Shown here: piece after piece, positions 46,521 to 57,171 of the stretch
How the letters are laid out: every line of letters begins with the position of its first letter
Numbering within the stretch: the stretch's first letter is position 1
DNA from: Amblyomma americanum
Lineage: Eukaryota; Arthropoda; Arachnida; Ixodida; Ixodidae
Assembly: GCF_052857255.1 (NCBI RefSeq)
Contig: NC_135505.1
Coordinates: 26,248,269-26,312,268 of the forward strand
DNA length: 64,000 bases
Reading direction: 5' to 3'
Translations under genes and position numbers: made by a program
Notes under the pieces: generated by a model
What the model was told of the DNA's origin: nothing
Databases searched by the model: none
The model's input: only the letters and a program-made list of their open reading frames with translations

Positions 46521-46980
46521 GTAAAGGAGCAGCCACATACCGCACCTAAAGTTGCCTTGAATGAAATGCTTTGACAGCGTGCGACCTGTCATCTACGCGC
46601 CGTCCCAGAGTGTGCTACACCCTTTTAGTAGTGCATTTAAAACTCACCACTGTTTCATTAGGCGATATAATCCGCGATTTCTCGATGTGCTACGCGGAGC
46701 ACGTTAAGGAGTTTCATATCATTTTTCCAAAAAAATATTTCATTTCTTAAACCTAACGTAGTCAACGTCCGTTTGTTCATTAACCACCTGGTTTCCTAAA
46801 AGACCCACATTTATCAGCTTCCATCCGGCGACGGCCACACCGCAATCAATAAAAAATTTGGTGGACGCTTAAGCCTCGTCTCTGAGTGAGGCGCGACAGC
46901 GTGTTGCAGTGTTGTCAAGGTGTCCATGGAATGTCATCGCCCTTTCGGTGGGACGCGTGGCACGTTGGATTTAATGAAAA
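46521..46980. other. Unassigned DNA
   Basis: No recognised feature. Confidence 0.35.
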
Positions 46981-46984
46981 AAAT

Positions 46985-47195
46985 GTCTTTCTCACATATC
47001 TCGGTGGACACCCGAACCAGGTCATAAGGGAGGGAAAATTAAATGAAAGTTGGTTTTAAGGAAAGGAAAAGGCGCCTGTCTCAATTCTTGCTGGACGCCC
47101 ATACCGCACTATAAGGAAAAGAAAATCTCATCCCTTCTGGTACGCTTCAGTTGTCCACCGAGATGTGACATATTCTGCGCCATTTTTCGCCCATG
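46985..47195. repeat. Cluster of SINE-A end fragments
   Basis: Pieces of the family 3' part on the minus strand (about 46990-47035 and 47055-47120) and the plus strand (about 47135-47190). All are diverged. Confidence 0.5.
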
Positions 47196-47309
47196 GCCAA
47201 CGCCGCCGATGCCGGCGACACCGGTTTTTATGGACACGGAGCTTTTAACAGTATCTCGTTACAATATCGACCGGCTCTTTGCACTTGCGTACGTTAAAAA
47301 ATGAAAATT

Positions 47310-47582
47310 GCTTTTTTTAGGGAAAGGAAATGACATAGTATGTCTAACATATCTACGGACACTTGAACCGCGCCCTAAGGGAAGGGATAAAGGAGGGAAT
47401 GAAAGAAGAAACGAAGAAAGAGGTGCCCTAGTGGAGGGCTCCGGAAGAATTTCCACCACACGGAGATATTTATCGTGCACTACTTACTTCGTACAGCGCA
47501 CGGGCGCCTGAGCGTTTTGCCTTCAACGAAACGCTTGCGCCGCGGTCGGGTTCGAACCCGGGAACTCCGGAGCGGTAGTGCA
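47310..47582 (-). repeat. SINE-A copy
   Basis: Minus-strand copy from the GGGAAAGGAAATG end to the B box (GGTTCGAACCC on the plus strand). The head after the B box is cut. Confidence 0.8.
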
Positions 47583-47584
47583 CC

Positions 47585-48850
47585 TTCAAGCAAGTGGTTT
47601 TAGGTTACATTGTTGACAAATACCTATTTCGAGGCGCTTTCTGCACAATTGTGTAAAACCTCAGCGAGCGTAATAATTTTTCCCTATAGTTTGGTGCATC
47701 TATAAAAAATTCTTACTTTTGGTAATTTAGCATCCTGTATGTCTCGAACAGGATGTTTCTTTAAAGTAACGAACAGAGTAAGTGTACCCGAGTATGAGTG
47801 CAGGTTATGAAATCCATTGGCAATGACTTATATCAATAAATTACAAGAGGCACAGGCAAGAGCATTGTTTTTCAATAACTAAGCGAAGTATTTAATTCCT
47901 AACAACTGCAAAAGGCAGTCTCGGCAGGGAAAAACGAAGAGAATTAGTACGTTTGAAATCATTCTGATATATGTTTCATTCTCAAACAAGTACACAACCC
48001 CGTCGATACATGCTGAGTCCCGAATTCGTTTCGTCACGTCTGGTTCACATAAATAAGCTCAAAGATACATTGCGTAAAACAGATCTCTTTATTAAGCGAG
48101 ATTTATTGCCTCTGGGCATGAATGATGGGCGAAGGTGTGACGAAATATGTAGTAATGATTAAATTATTAGAGAAAACCTGGTTGATTTCATGAAGTCCAG
48201 TTGATAGCTATGGTATCGTGCCTGCGTCGAGGCAATTTTTAAAGCAGCGTTGCTTGGTGAAAGACAAGCTAAGTTCAGGTGCCGGATCCTTGTAGGCTTA
48301 AGAGCTGGGCAGTCCTAAAGTAACTGATGAATGTCAGCGTCGATGACCTCGTGTTTACGTATCGGACACCAGGCCGAAGAAAGAAATCTCGGCGCTCAGC
48401 CTAACCCCGCATGACGGCGGGTGTGAGGGCAAACCTGACCTTAATCCTCCTAAGCGCAACAGATAGATCTCTTGGAAATTGGATTTTCTCCCAACGCTCA
48501 GGGAATGAAATTTCCTTGACAGTGCTGTTGCGGTTGTATCAAAAGATTCATTTGTCAACCAAGGCGTACTGATATTCTTTCCATATTCCTTTTGTTGTGT
48601 AAACCACCTGCTCTTAGTTTTTGCTTTCCCGTACTCCTACATTAAAGCGGTACTGGCTTCTTAGGCAAGGCTGAATGTCGGGTCAGTTGGTATGACATGC
48701 ATTTATCTGGTATGACGTGTATGAGTTTTGGTGTGACTCTTGTGGAGTTTAACAATTGTTTTTTTATCAATAAGAATGGGATTTGTGTAGGCGCTAGTGT
48801 AGCGCAAGTGCTTTGAAACATTTTGCTCGCCAAGATTCACTGCTCGAATT
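47585..48850. other. Unassigned DNA
   Basis: AT-rich, with no motif recognised. It could include an eroded N-terminal part of the Penelope relic that follows. Confidence 0.35.
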
Positions 48851-48854
48851 GAAG

Positions 48855-50170
48855 AGTTTTGGAAGACGCTCCTGTTGCACAAAGTGTAAGTTATCTAGAG
48901 TATTTTTTAGTGTTTTTAAACGGCGCACTTAACGACTGCCCCCGGCTGGTAGTAGACCACATCATGAGTGCCTTTAGGCAGTGTTCAGCCCATTTAAAAT
49001 TCACTCACGAACTAGCCGCACAACCCTCTATTCGTTTTTTAGACCTGCTACTAACCTTCTCAGGAAAAAGCCATGCGTGCTGGATGTACGCACCTAGAAC
49101 TCAAAGAGGACTCTTGTCGTATGACTTTTGTGACTCTAAATTAAGCGAAGTATTGATAAAGCTAGTTTTTCATACGCTGTAAGAAGTTGCTGCCACACTG
49201 TCTCCGCTAGTGTCATGACGCGGCCATTCACCTTTCTGGTGCGGGCTCCCGCACAGAAATGGTGAGAGGAGTGGTCGAGTTTGTGTTGAAGGAATTGAAT
49301 GGCAGCAGGACCAAGAAAGAAAAGAAGGCTACTGCGGAAGAAAGGAAGAGTTAAAGTGGTGCCTTATCTGCACAAAGTGGCCCACAATGTAAAAAAGTCT
49401 CCGAGCGCAAAGGAGTCAACGTGGTTTTTGTAGCGAAGGCTACATTGGCCACGAACATACAGTTTCGTCGTGCTCACAGTCCCATCGTGGTCGCACCGCA
49501 CCACGTGACCGACCGCCAGACGAGCCACGTGACCAGCCACGGCGCCGCTTCGTGGCAGGAGCCACTGATATCCCCGCACACTCACTGAATGAAAAAACAC
49601 CCTGTGTCGAGGCTGGGAATCGAACCAGGGCCTTTGGCGGTTGAGGCGGAGTATGCCTTACCATCTGCCACGACAGTGCAAGGTGTAACCACGAATAAAT
49701 ACGCATCTAGTGAAAGCATGGGTTTCTTTACCTAACTTCTGTACCGGATGTCGCCGGGCTTTCCCCACGCAGATCTGGGCCTAACCCAGCTAGGCCATAA
49801 TCAATTTTTTTTTGTTCCCCTGTTAAGCTTTCAGGTCTCTGATGATAAGAAGATAAGGCCTGATAAGGCCTGATGATAAGAAGATTCACTGCAACACCCA
49901 GTACAGAACAATATTTGCCAGGTGCCAAAGAGAAGTCATATATAAGATCCCGCTAACGTGTGGAAATTGTTATATAGGACTGACTGGTGATTGTATTAAT
50001 GAAATGCTGTGCAAGCACCGAACAAAAATTGGTAGTGGTGAAGATGGCATTCTTGCTTTGCATTGTAGTAGATGCGCAGGGAAGCGTTCCCCTCTATTCT
50101 ATCATGTAACCTTTTGGGCAAAGGAGAAATAAAAAGGCACGTGAAGTTTTCGAGGCCTATCTGATAGATA
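48855..50170 (+). pseudogene. Penelope-like element, family 2: RT end and GIY-YIG endonuclease relic
   Basis: The C-terminal RT part (48859-49182) reads FTHELAAQPSIRFLDLLLTF and then CWMYAPRTQRGLLSYD, the FLDL...W.Y.R pattern after Penelope RT. A linker piece with VKVVPYLHKVAHNVKK and GVNVVFVAKATLA follows (about 49347-49455). A SINE interrupts it. The GIY-YIG domain returns at about 49900-50100 with VIYKIPLTCGNCYIGLTGDC and, later, CKHRTKIG. This family differs clearly from the one at 57-64 kb, whose endonuclease has CNQQYIGQT. Multiple frame breaks; the RT catalytic core is absent. Confidence 0.8.
49459..49688 (-). repeat. tRNA-derived SINE (family D)
   Basis: Minus-strand head GTCGTGGCAGATGGTAAGGC and B box GGTTCGATTCCC. 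A near-duplication, ccacgaacata at 49449 and ccacgaataaa at 49689, brackets it. It interrupts the Penelope family-2 relic. Confidence 0.65.
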
Positions 50171-50581
50171 AACATGGTAATGCTTGCGTCAGTTCCCCGT
50201 AGATTGTGCTGAGAACGATGTAATCAATGGTGTTATCACACCGAAAAGTGTGATCATACCATCGAATAATATTGTGATCAGTCACAAGACGGGCATTCAC
50301 ATCCTCTTCGGTTGGCGCCCGTTGAGTGACTCCTCCTGTAGGCTCCATCTCGGCGGCTATGCGGCGTCTATTACGCGGGGCAGTCTTGCGCATACGTTTG
50401 GCAAGTCATTCCTCTCTCTGTACAGGCGTCTCTGCCGCTCCCTTCGCTCATTCTCTCTTTGCTGAGTAGCCAACAGCCAGGCGACAACCTCAGGATCGGA
50501 AAAGTTAATGTTCTCTTCTCTACAGCGCCGTTTATCAGCGGCTGGACTCTGCTTCTGTGCATCCATATCAAGCGTTGGCAT
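50157..50581 (-). pseudogene. Unrecognised Arg-rich protein, frame-broken
   Basis: I do not recognise the family. The likely starts are Met at 50581 or 50566. Sequence features are DKRRCREENINFSDPEVVAW and then QQRENERRERQRRLYRER, a strongly charged helical stretch. After a frame change near 50390 come APRNRRRIAAEMEPTGGV, FRCDNTIDYIVLSTIYGE and a stop. The GC-rich region upstream (50600-51217) could be its promoter. The frame break means it is at best a degraded gene. Tick genomes contain many short Arg/Glu-rich proteins of unknown role, and this may be one. Confidence 0.35.
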
Positions 50582-50599
50582 ACAGCCGCCGTATACGCA

Positions 50600-51217
50600 A
50601 TGTTGCGCAAGACGACGCGCAGTTCGGGTGATAGGGCGGCATGCGGCGAGGCGGTGGTGATGAACGCTGCGCAGCAGTGGGGGTCTCTGGTAACGATAGT
50701 ATTGGCGCATGCGTACAACTGCTTATCCGCGTGACGTCACATTAAGGTTCGATGGTGGAGCGGGCGTGTGGCCGCGGCGACGACGAAGTGCGCGGCGCAC
50801 CCACTGCTCCTCTCCGGTTCCATGGTAACGGCGCATGCGCACAACTGGCCTCTCCCATGTGAACGGGATTCGGTATCGCCTGCCCGTAAGTCAGGCTAGT
50901 CTCTTCGTTGTTTAGCAATCTCCTGGAGGAGCGGGAGTTAGCCTTGGTGGTCGCGGCCGCGCGGCGACCGCGCGAGTTGAGCCCCGTTTCTCCACAGCTG
51001 GCGGGACGTCAGACCACGTGCTCGGCTGCAGCGCCCCTAGCGGCAGGAGCGGGAGGTAAACTTGGTGGTCGCGGCCGCGCGGCCACCGCGTGAGTTGAGC
51101 CCCGTCTCTCCTCAGCTGTCGTGACGTCAGACCACGTGCTCGGCTGCAGCGCCCCTAGCGGGAGGAGCGGGAGTTAGCCTTGGTGGTCGCGGCCGCGCCA
51201 GGCTGGGCTATGGTTGA
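50600..51217. promoter_or_regulatory. CpG-rich candidate promoter with CRE, E-box and NRF1-like sites
   Basis: GC-rich and dense in CpG, unlike its flanks. Sites seen are TGACGTCA at about 50732 and 51122, GACGTCAGACCACGTG (CRE plus E-box) at about 51005 and 51123, and GCGCATGCG-type NRF1-like palindromes at about 50704 and 50831. Such sites are frequent in housekeeping promoters. No transcript evidence exists here, so function is inferred. Confidence 0.4.
50926..51217. repeat. 118-bp GC-rich tandem repeat, about 2.5 copies
   Basis: Units begin at about 50926, 51044 and 51162 with GAGGAGCGGGAGTTA or a near match. Each contains GGTCGCGGCCGCG, and the two complete units also contain CAGACCACGTGCTCGGC. 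Confidence 0.9.
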
Positions 51218-51462
51218 GCCAAGTGGTATCCCTATTATGCTTCGCATAAAAATTGACTGCGGCTTAGCTCAGCTAACCCTACTTATGCAAGCGAAAGCAA
51301 GGATTACACGTGAAGTCCCTTTCTAAGGTTTTCGTTGCTGCCGAAGCACAGTCTGACACACAGACGGACCACGTGTTTTGTTGTGCATTCAGCACTGCGA
51401 GAACTCACTTCCAGCGGCTCGCCAGTCTCCACCTCGGCTGTTAACAAGGCTCGTCGCTGTCT

Positions 51463-51669
51463 TCATTCGGCATCTTTCGCTCGCCGTCGAGCCAGGCGAA
51501 GCTCCCGCCCTGCATGGTTTTCGGCTGGCCGTTTAGCGCGTTTACGCTCGCTATCGATTGCTAAATCCCTCGCACGGTTGGCAATGTCGACCGGGTGATC
51601 AGACTCGGGCCGATGTCTGCGAGTACGCACTCTCGAGGACGGCGGCTCCGGCTGACTCTCTTCGTCCAT
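51463..51669 (-). CDS. Unrecognised small Arg-rich protein fragment
   Basis: Reads MDEESQPEPPSSRVRTRRHR and then RARDLAIDSERKRAKRPAEN and RELRLARRRAKDAE. The charged, roughly periodic composition resembles the start of the Arg/Glu-repeat proteins common in arachnids. It is short and no domain is certain. A frame upstream to 51744 is open, but this Met gives the better N terminus. Confidence 0.3.
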   Translation of the reverse strand: MDEESQPEPPSSRVRTRRHRPESDHPVDIANRARDLAIDSERKRAKRPAENHAGRELRLARRRAKDAE

Positions 51670-51749
51670 AGCCACAAACTGCTTAGGCAGCGCGCAGCCG
51701 CCGCGACAACGGTGGAGCGCGCGACTGCAGCTGCTGCGAGTCAAGTGGT

Positions 51750-52740
51750 TACTTACGCAGCTCCGCTCCTCCTGTTCAAGGTCATTTGTGGAGAGGCAGC
51801 GAAATCGGCGCCGTACGCTAGTAAAGCTTTTGGTTCAAAAGGTTGTCAGGAGGAAGTGAACCGGAGTCCCTTCGGTCGGGATCCGTGCCCTCTACTTCTT
51901 CACAAATGAAGATTTTCGTTCAGGAGGATAAACAGAAAATTTGTACAAGCATGTCGCACTGCAGTGTGCTCAAAAGACACTAAAGGAAAACTTCGTTTTA
52001 AGGGCCACTAACCAGCGCCACGGATTATTATGTGCGATAACTTGCAATACAGCAGGATGTGTTGTCACGTCAAAAGCGGCTGATATCTGCGTAATGGTGA
52101 ACCAAGCAATCCTCAACCCACCACATGGACACTTTAAACTATAGCGCCATATTTGATCTTAAGTGATCCCATGTTTCGGAAGAGTTCATAAAAATAAAGT
52201 TTATAAAGACAGGCTGGCTAGGCTTAGCTACATTCACTTAATAAATACAAAAAGGGAAGTTTATTTGACCGTCAGACCAGCAATCAGTGTGTGCAGAAAA
52301 GGGTACATGGGAGCACATAATATATCTAGTCGAGAGAGTTACAAAACCAACTGGTGGCGAGCATCAATACGAGCTCGTGTTATGCACAAACAATAGCCAT
52401 ATTCAAAAAAATGAAATCGATAACGCGGCAAATGCAGCCGGTGCTTACTTGATTAGCAAACGCAATGTAATGCATTCAGCGCACAAAAAAATTATTGGTG
52501 CAGTAAGCGGCTTCAGGTAAACAAATTAAACATCTAAGTAGAACCATTGCTTGCTTTCAATGCTGACTGTGTACTGGCGGCGTTGCATCGAAGTTTAATT
52601 TAATGTCAAATAAGAATGTGAGATTTAGGCGAAGCGGTGATATTATTTTACTCTTTATTTTGCTTTACGCTGATGAAGACGAACAGCCAAAAAAAAAAAC
52701 AACACTGTGCTGCACAATGAAATTTGCCTTTGAAAAATAG
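51750..52740. other. Unassigned DNA
   Basis: Several overlapping plus-strand open frames (51941-52520) have no recognisable domain. No repeat copy found. Confidence 0.35.
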
Positions 52741-52741
52741 G

Positions 52742-52813
52742 GTGAGGAAAGGTAACAATGTAGTAACTGTCTCATCTCGGTGGACACCCCAACCGCGCCG
52801 TGGGGAAAGGAGA
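52742..52813 (-). repeat. SINE-A 3' fragment, diverged
   Basis: GTAGTAACTGTCTCATCTCG followed by CGGTGGACACCCCAACCGC, the reverse complement of the family 3' part. Confidence 0.6.
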
Positions 52814-52922
52814 GAAAAGGTGCCGGATGCGGTGCAGTGGAAACAATAGAACACCTGCTCCTTCACTGTGCCGCGTTCACCGATGATCGTCGCGATATGC
52901 TTGCGGCCTATAGGGCGCTGGG
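52805..52922 (+). pseudogene. LINE-6 C-terminal finger, left of LINE-2
   Basis: Reads CGAVETIEHLLLHCAAF and then RRDMLAAYRALG, the zf-RVT type finger and following helix of a LINE ORF2. It is cut by LINE-2 at the 11-bp duplication agggcgctggg. The frame continues exactly at 56407. Confidence 0.85.
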
Positions 52923-55900
52923 AGAGAGGGAAAGAGAAAAACTTTATTGTTGGAGAGGACAGGTCTCCGCACGACCCCACTGCACTCAAGTGTTTAAGTC
53001 CCTAAGGTCCATAACACAGGCAGCCCGGCCGGTGGCGATTGTCTGCACGGCCGGGTCCTACGAGCGCAGCAGGGTCCCCCAGTCCTCCCAGATCCTGAGG
53101 TCCTCTAGGCCGCGCGGGGGAGGGTGAGCCAGGCAGAGAGAGAGGATGTGGAGGGAAGAGGCGAATGGTTCTGGGCACAAGGTGCAGGCAGGAGTGGGGA
53201 ACGAGGGATGATAGTGGGCTAGGGTCAGGGGTGAGGCGAGTGTGTGTGTCTGTAGTCTGCGCCAGAGTGTTGCGTGTTTGTTATCTAGGGAGGGGTGGGG
53301 CAGGGGGTAGAGCTGGCGCGAGTCTCTGTAGGCCTGCGTCATCTCGCTGAACGAGTGCATTCGCTCCCTCGCGAATCCCCGATCCGAGGCCACCTGAACC
53401 CGGTTTAAAGAACCACGGGCTAAAAGGTTTGTGGCCTTGTTTCCGGGTTTCCCTGAGTGCGCAGGCATCCATATAAGCTCTACAAGGCGGGGTGGGGGTG
53501 CATCGAGCGGGTCCAGTACGCCAAAAGCAAGGACGTGGACTCGGCCCTGCGCAAAATTTAGAATTGCAGTTTTAGAGTCTGTTAAAATGTACTGGGCTTC
53601 TGTGCGGGTAATGGCAATTGCGATGGCGGCTTCCTCTGCAGCCTCTGGGGTGGTGTCTGAGGGAGAGGTAGTGTGAGGAGGGCGGAGGAAGAGGAGTCCA
53701 CCACAGCTGCGGTTGCTTCGTCACCCGTGCAGGCGGCGTTCAGCCATACGGCGTCCGGCTCGGAGCCGTACACTCGGTGGTGTGCCTTCGCACGGGCTCT
53801 GCGGCGCTGCTCATGGAGGGAGGGCTGCATATTTTTTGGCAATGGCTTCATGACCAGCTCTCGGTGAAGGGAGCGGGGAATGGGGAGGAGGGTTGGGTCA
53901 TTGGCCGGTATTCTGATTCCGAGGGAGCCCAGGATATACCGGCCTGCGGAGATTTAGGTAAGCCTTATGTATTGGGACTGTCGATGGGTCTCCACGAGTT
54001 CCCCGATCGTGTTGTGGAGGCCCGGGCCTAGTAATCTGCCTGTGGAGGTGTTGAGGGGAAGATGAAGGGCGACTTTGTATTCCTTGCGGATCAAGGCATC
54101 CAAAGCATTTATGTCGTGTTTGGATAGTTCTAGGTATGGGGTAGTGTAGAGCACACGGCTGAGGACAAAGGCATAAATGAGGCGACAGAGGTCGCGCTCC
54201 TTCATGCCTCTATAATGGCCCGAAACTCTGCGGATGAGATGCGATATCGCGCCTGCAACCTGCTTGAGTTTCTTGAGGGTGGTGGTGTTTTTGCCATCGT
54301 TCTGGATATGCAGGTCCAATACGCGGAGGGCGTCAACCTCCGGTACCGGGTCCCCATTCAGTTCGATGGAAATGGGGGAGCGGGGGAGCGTTGGTTCTTT
54401 GGCCGGATGAGGAGCAGTTCGGACTTCGCTGGGGAACAAGACTGTCCGATGTTCTGTGCATAAGATTGGGTTGGGGTGGCTGCTTCCTGTAAGGTGTTCT
54501 CTATGTCGCCGTCACTGCCGTGGGTGGTCCACAGTGTGATGTCGTCGGCATAAAGAGTGTGCTTAAGGTGGGGAATAGTCGCCAATTTTCGGGCGAGGGG
54601 GATGAAGGTGATGTTAAAGAGGAAGGGGGAGAGGACGGACCCTTGAGGGGTTCCGATACTCTGAAGCGTGTAGGAGGGGGAAGAGAGAGGTCCAAAATGT
54701 ATCTCAGCAGTGCGGTCAGTGAGGAATGCTTGAATGTAGGCGTACGTTCGCGCACCCACATTCAATGAAGATAGGCCAGTCATGATCGCCTGATGTTCGA
54801 TACGATCAAAAGCTTTAGAGAGATCCAAAGCTAAGACTGTCTTTGTGTGACCAGGCAGAAGCGGGTCGAAAATGTCATGTGTGAGTTGCAGCATGGCGTC
54901 CTGTGCGGACAGATAGGGGCGGAATACCACCATGCTATGCGGGTATAGATTGCTGTCCGCCATGTGCGCTGTGAGTCTTGCTAACACAACATGCTCGAAG
55001 AGCTTTCCGAGGCATGAGGTTTGCGAAATCGGGCGAAGGTTTTGCAGTGTAAGTATTTTGTTGGGTTTGGGTATGAATATTACCTTCGCGTGGCGCCAGG
55101 ACTGCGGGGGGATGCCCTCCCTTCAGCACTGGTTCAAGTATTGCGTAATTTGGGTGATCGTTTGGTCGTCCAAATTACGGAGCATGGAGTTTGTGATTTG
55201 GTCTGCACCAGGTGCGGAGTTGGTTCGGAGAGTCAGGAGGGCCGCTCTGACTTCGGTCTCACTGATTTCTGTGTCGAGGGTTGGATTGGCTGGTCCTGTG
55301 TAGGTGGGTAGAGGTGTGGGGGCACCCGGAGCGGTGTATGTGTTCTGAAGTGTGTTTATGAGGGCCTCGGGATCGTCAATATGTTGGTGTGTGAGGCGTG
55401 TCACGTGGTGTGTTGATGATTTGGTGTTTGTGGGGTCGATGAGGTGTCGTAGGAGTTGCAATGCGCGTTTGCTGGACAGGGTTCCGGCGATGCCGTCACA
55501 TGTCTGTCCCCAGTTGGATCGGCAGAGCTCTTCCGAGTGTTGGATTTGTGTCTTCAGCGCGGCCAGCCGCTTTTTAAGTGTATTGTTATATTTAATGCCT
55601 TTCCAGCATTCCAGGAGGCTGTGATAAGCCTCCCAGAGGTGGGCTAGGTGTGTGTCCAGGGTAGGGGTTTCTGTGGTCGTTTCGATGTGTTGCGTGTTGT
55701 GGTGAACGTCATGCTTGAGTGATTGCACCCAGGCGTCGATCTCTGTGATAGGAGTGTCTGGGTGGGTGGTGCGTGCAGCGCGAAGTGCATCCCAGTAAAC
55801 CAGTTTATGTGTTTTATAGGAGTGGCGAGGTGGTTTGTACGGGACAGTGATTTGTATAATATAATGATCACTGCCCAATGTATGTTGAGTTCTGTTCCAG

Positions 55901-56406
55901 GTAACACGTCGGATGTAGCGGCTCAGCGTCAGGTCCGGACTGGTGTCCATGCTGACACTGTTACCGATCCGCGTGGGCATCTGAAACGTGTTGTGAACAG
56001 TGAGCTCGAGGTTCTGCAGGAGCAGCCACAGCCTGCGACCTCGATGTGCCGTGGTTGTGTAACCCCAGTCATTATGCTGACTGTTGAAGTCCCCACCAAT
56101 TTGTAGAGGATGTTTCCCTGCTAGGTGGTGTAGCTCTCGCAGAAGTGACTCTAACGAGGCCATCGGCTGGGACAGGGGATGGTATATATTTGCTATAAAT
56201 ATTGAAGGAAGTGTATGTGTGTTATGTATAAGTTCAGTGATCACACAGGGTGTCTCAGACGTGATGTGATGAGTTTTATAGTTGAGGCTGCGGTGGATGA
56301 GTGTGGACGCCCAGGGTTTGCTAGTGGTGTCTGAGTGTGTAGATCTACTTCTTCTCCAGGAGTCTGCACACCGGGCAACCCTCCCCAGCTACACATCTAC
56401 ACACTC
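52923..56406 (-). mobile_element. LINE-2: 5'-inverted I-group LINE inserted in LINE-6
   Basis: A minus-strand ORF2 runs from the endonuclease to the finger domain and is followed by AATAAA close to the 3' end (about 52950). The direct repeat agggcgctggg at 52912-52922 and 56407-56417 is the target duplication. Removing 52923-56406 plus one duplication restores the open frame of LINE-6. At the 5' end a short stretch (about 56331-56406) is in the opposite orientation. It encodes LLLLQE of the endonuclease and is joined through a shared 14-bp sequence, as in twin-primed LINE insertions. The ORF1 region is absent (5' truncation). Confidence 0.9.
53058..56340 (-). pseudogene. LINE-2 ORF2: endonuclease, RT, RNase H, finger
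   Basis: The endonuclease has GGDFNSQHNDWGY and LGSDHYI. RT has GADQITNSM, SWRHAKVIFIPKPNK, SQTSCLGKLFEHVV, LALDLSKAFDRIEH, GTPQGSVLSPFLFN and LYADDITLW (about 54550). One TGA at 55123-55125, where a Trp codon is expected, is the only break between the endonuclease and RT over about 630 codons. A frameshift near 54380 follows in the segment after YADD. RNase H is partial (MPAHSGKPGNKATN, with the usual GNExAD acidic residues changed) and ends with CTLCPEPFASSLHILSLC. Little decay elsewhere suggests a fairly recent insertion. Confidence 0.88.
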
Positions 56407-56930
56407 AGGGCGCTGGGCATACTACCAGACTCCATCAAGACAGTATTGTGGCCTCAGTGCAGTGCGTGCACTCGTGAGCGAAGATTGGTGAGCCTTTATG
56501 TATTCCTCGAACACACGGGCTTGACGTTCCGTCTGTTCTCCGTCAGGTAGTTGCGCGCAGCGACCGAACGCTCCCCGAGTTCTACCTTGAATGATTAATA
56601 ACTGGACGCCCCGCTCCAGTTGTAGCCAACACAGTGCTGTGTGCGTGCATTTTATTTCTTCTAAATTGAACTAATCACGCACACCACCTGGACACATTTC
56701 TTATTGTGCAAACAGTTTGTATATATTCCTTCTCCCCATATCCTCTCTTCCTGTCCCCTCACCTCTTTCATTTAATTTCTCCATTCTGCCTGCTATACTT
56801 TATTTCCGCTGCCCCAGCTCAGATCCTCCAGTATCGATGTCAGATGCCGGGGCTAGCAAAAACCTTTTACTTCCTTTTTGATATTATTTTAATAAAAAAC
56901 AATTACCACCACCACCACCACCACCACCTA
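56407..56930 (+). pseudogene. LINE-6 C terminus and 3' UTR, right of LINE-2
   Basis: Continues the LINE-6 frame as ILPDSIKTVLWPQCSAC and then SLYVFLEHTGLTFRL, stopping near 56550. The 3' UTR of about 340 bp ends with AATAAAAAAC and an ACC-repeat tail at about 56905-56930. Only the 3' end of LINE-6 is present in the window. Confidence 0.82.
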
Positions 56931-56995
56931 TGCTTGGTTTCGGTGACTTTTGGCTTCTTTCATGTTTTTAAGACGAGCCCCTCCTTTCCCTTTCC

Positions 56996-56997
<2 letters not shown>

Positions 56998-57070
<73 letters not shown>
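56998..57070. repeat. TA microsatellite
   Basis: Pure TA run directly before the inverted terminus of Penelope copy A. Confidence 0.95.
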
Positions 57071-57073
<3 letters not shown>

Positions 57074-57170
57074 AAGAGAAGTGGTCACTTCTACAGAGAC
57101 TCATTTATTTATCAATGTTTCGACCGCGGTGCGGTCTTCTTCAGGACTGTAGTGGTCTCACGTCAGATGG
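57074..57170 (-). repeat. Penelope terminal repeat, inverted copy
   Basis: 97 bp that is the reverse complement of 59424-59520 with about seven mismatches by eye. On the minus strand it contains CTGAAGA, then A, then GACCGC-ACC-GCGGTC, then GAAAC. That is the layout of a hammerhead ribozyme core (CUGANGA, stem II, GAAA) with one extra A. Hammerhead motifs are known in terminal repeats of Penelope-like elements. Confidence 0.75.
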
Positions 57171-57171
57171 A

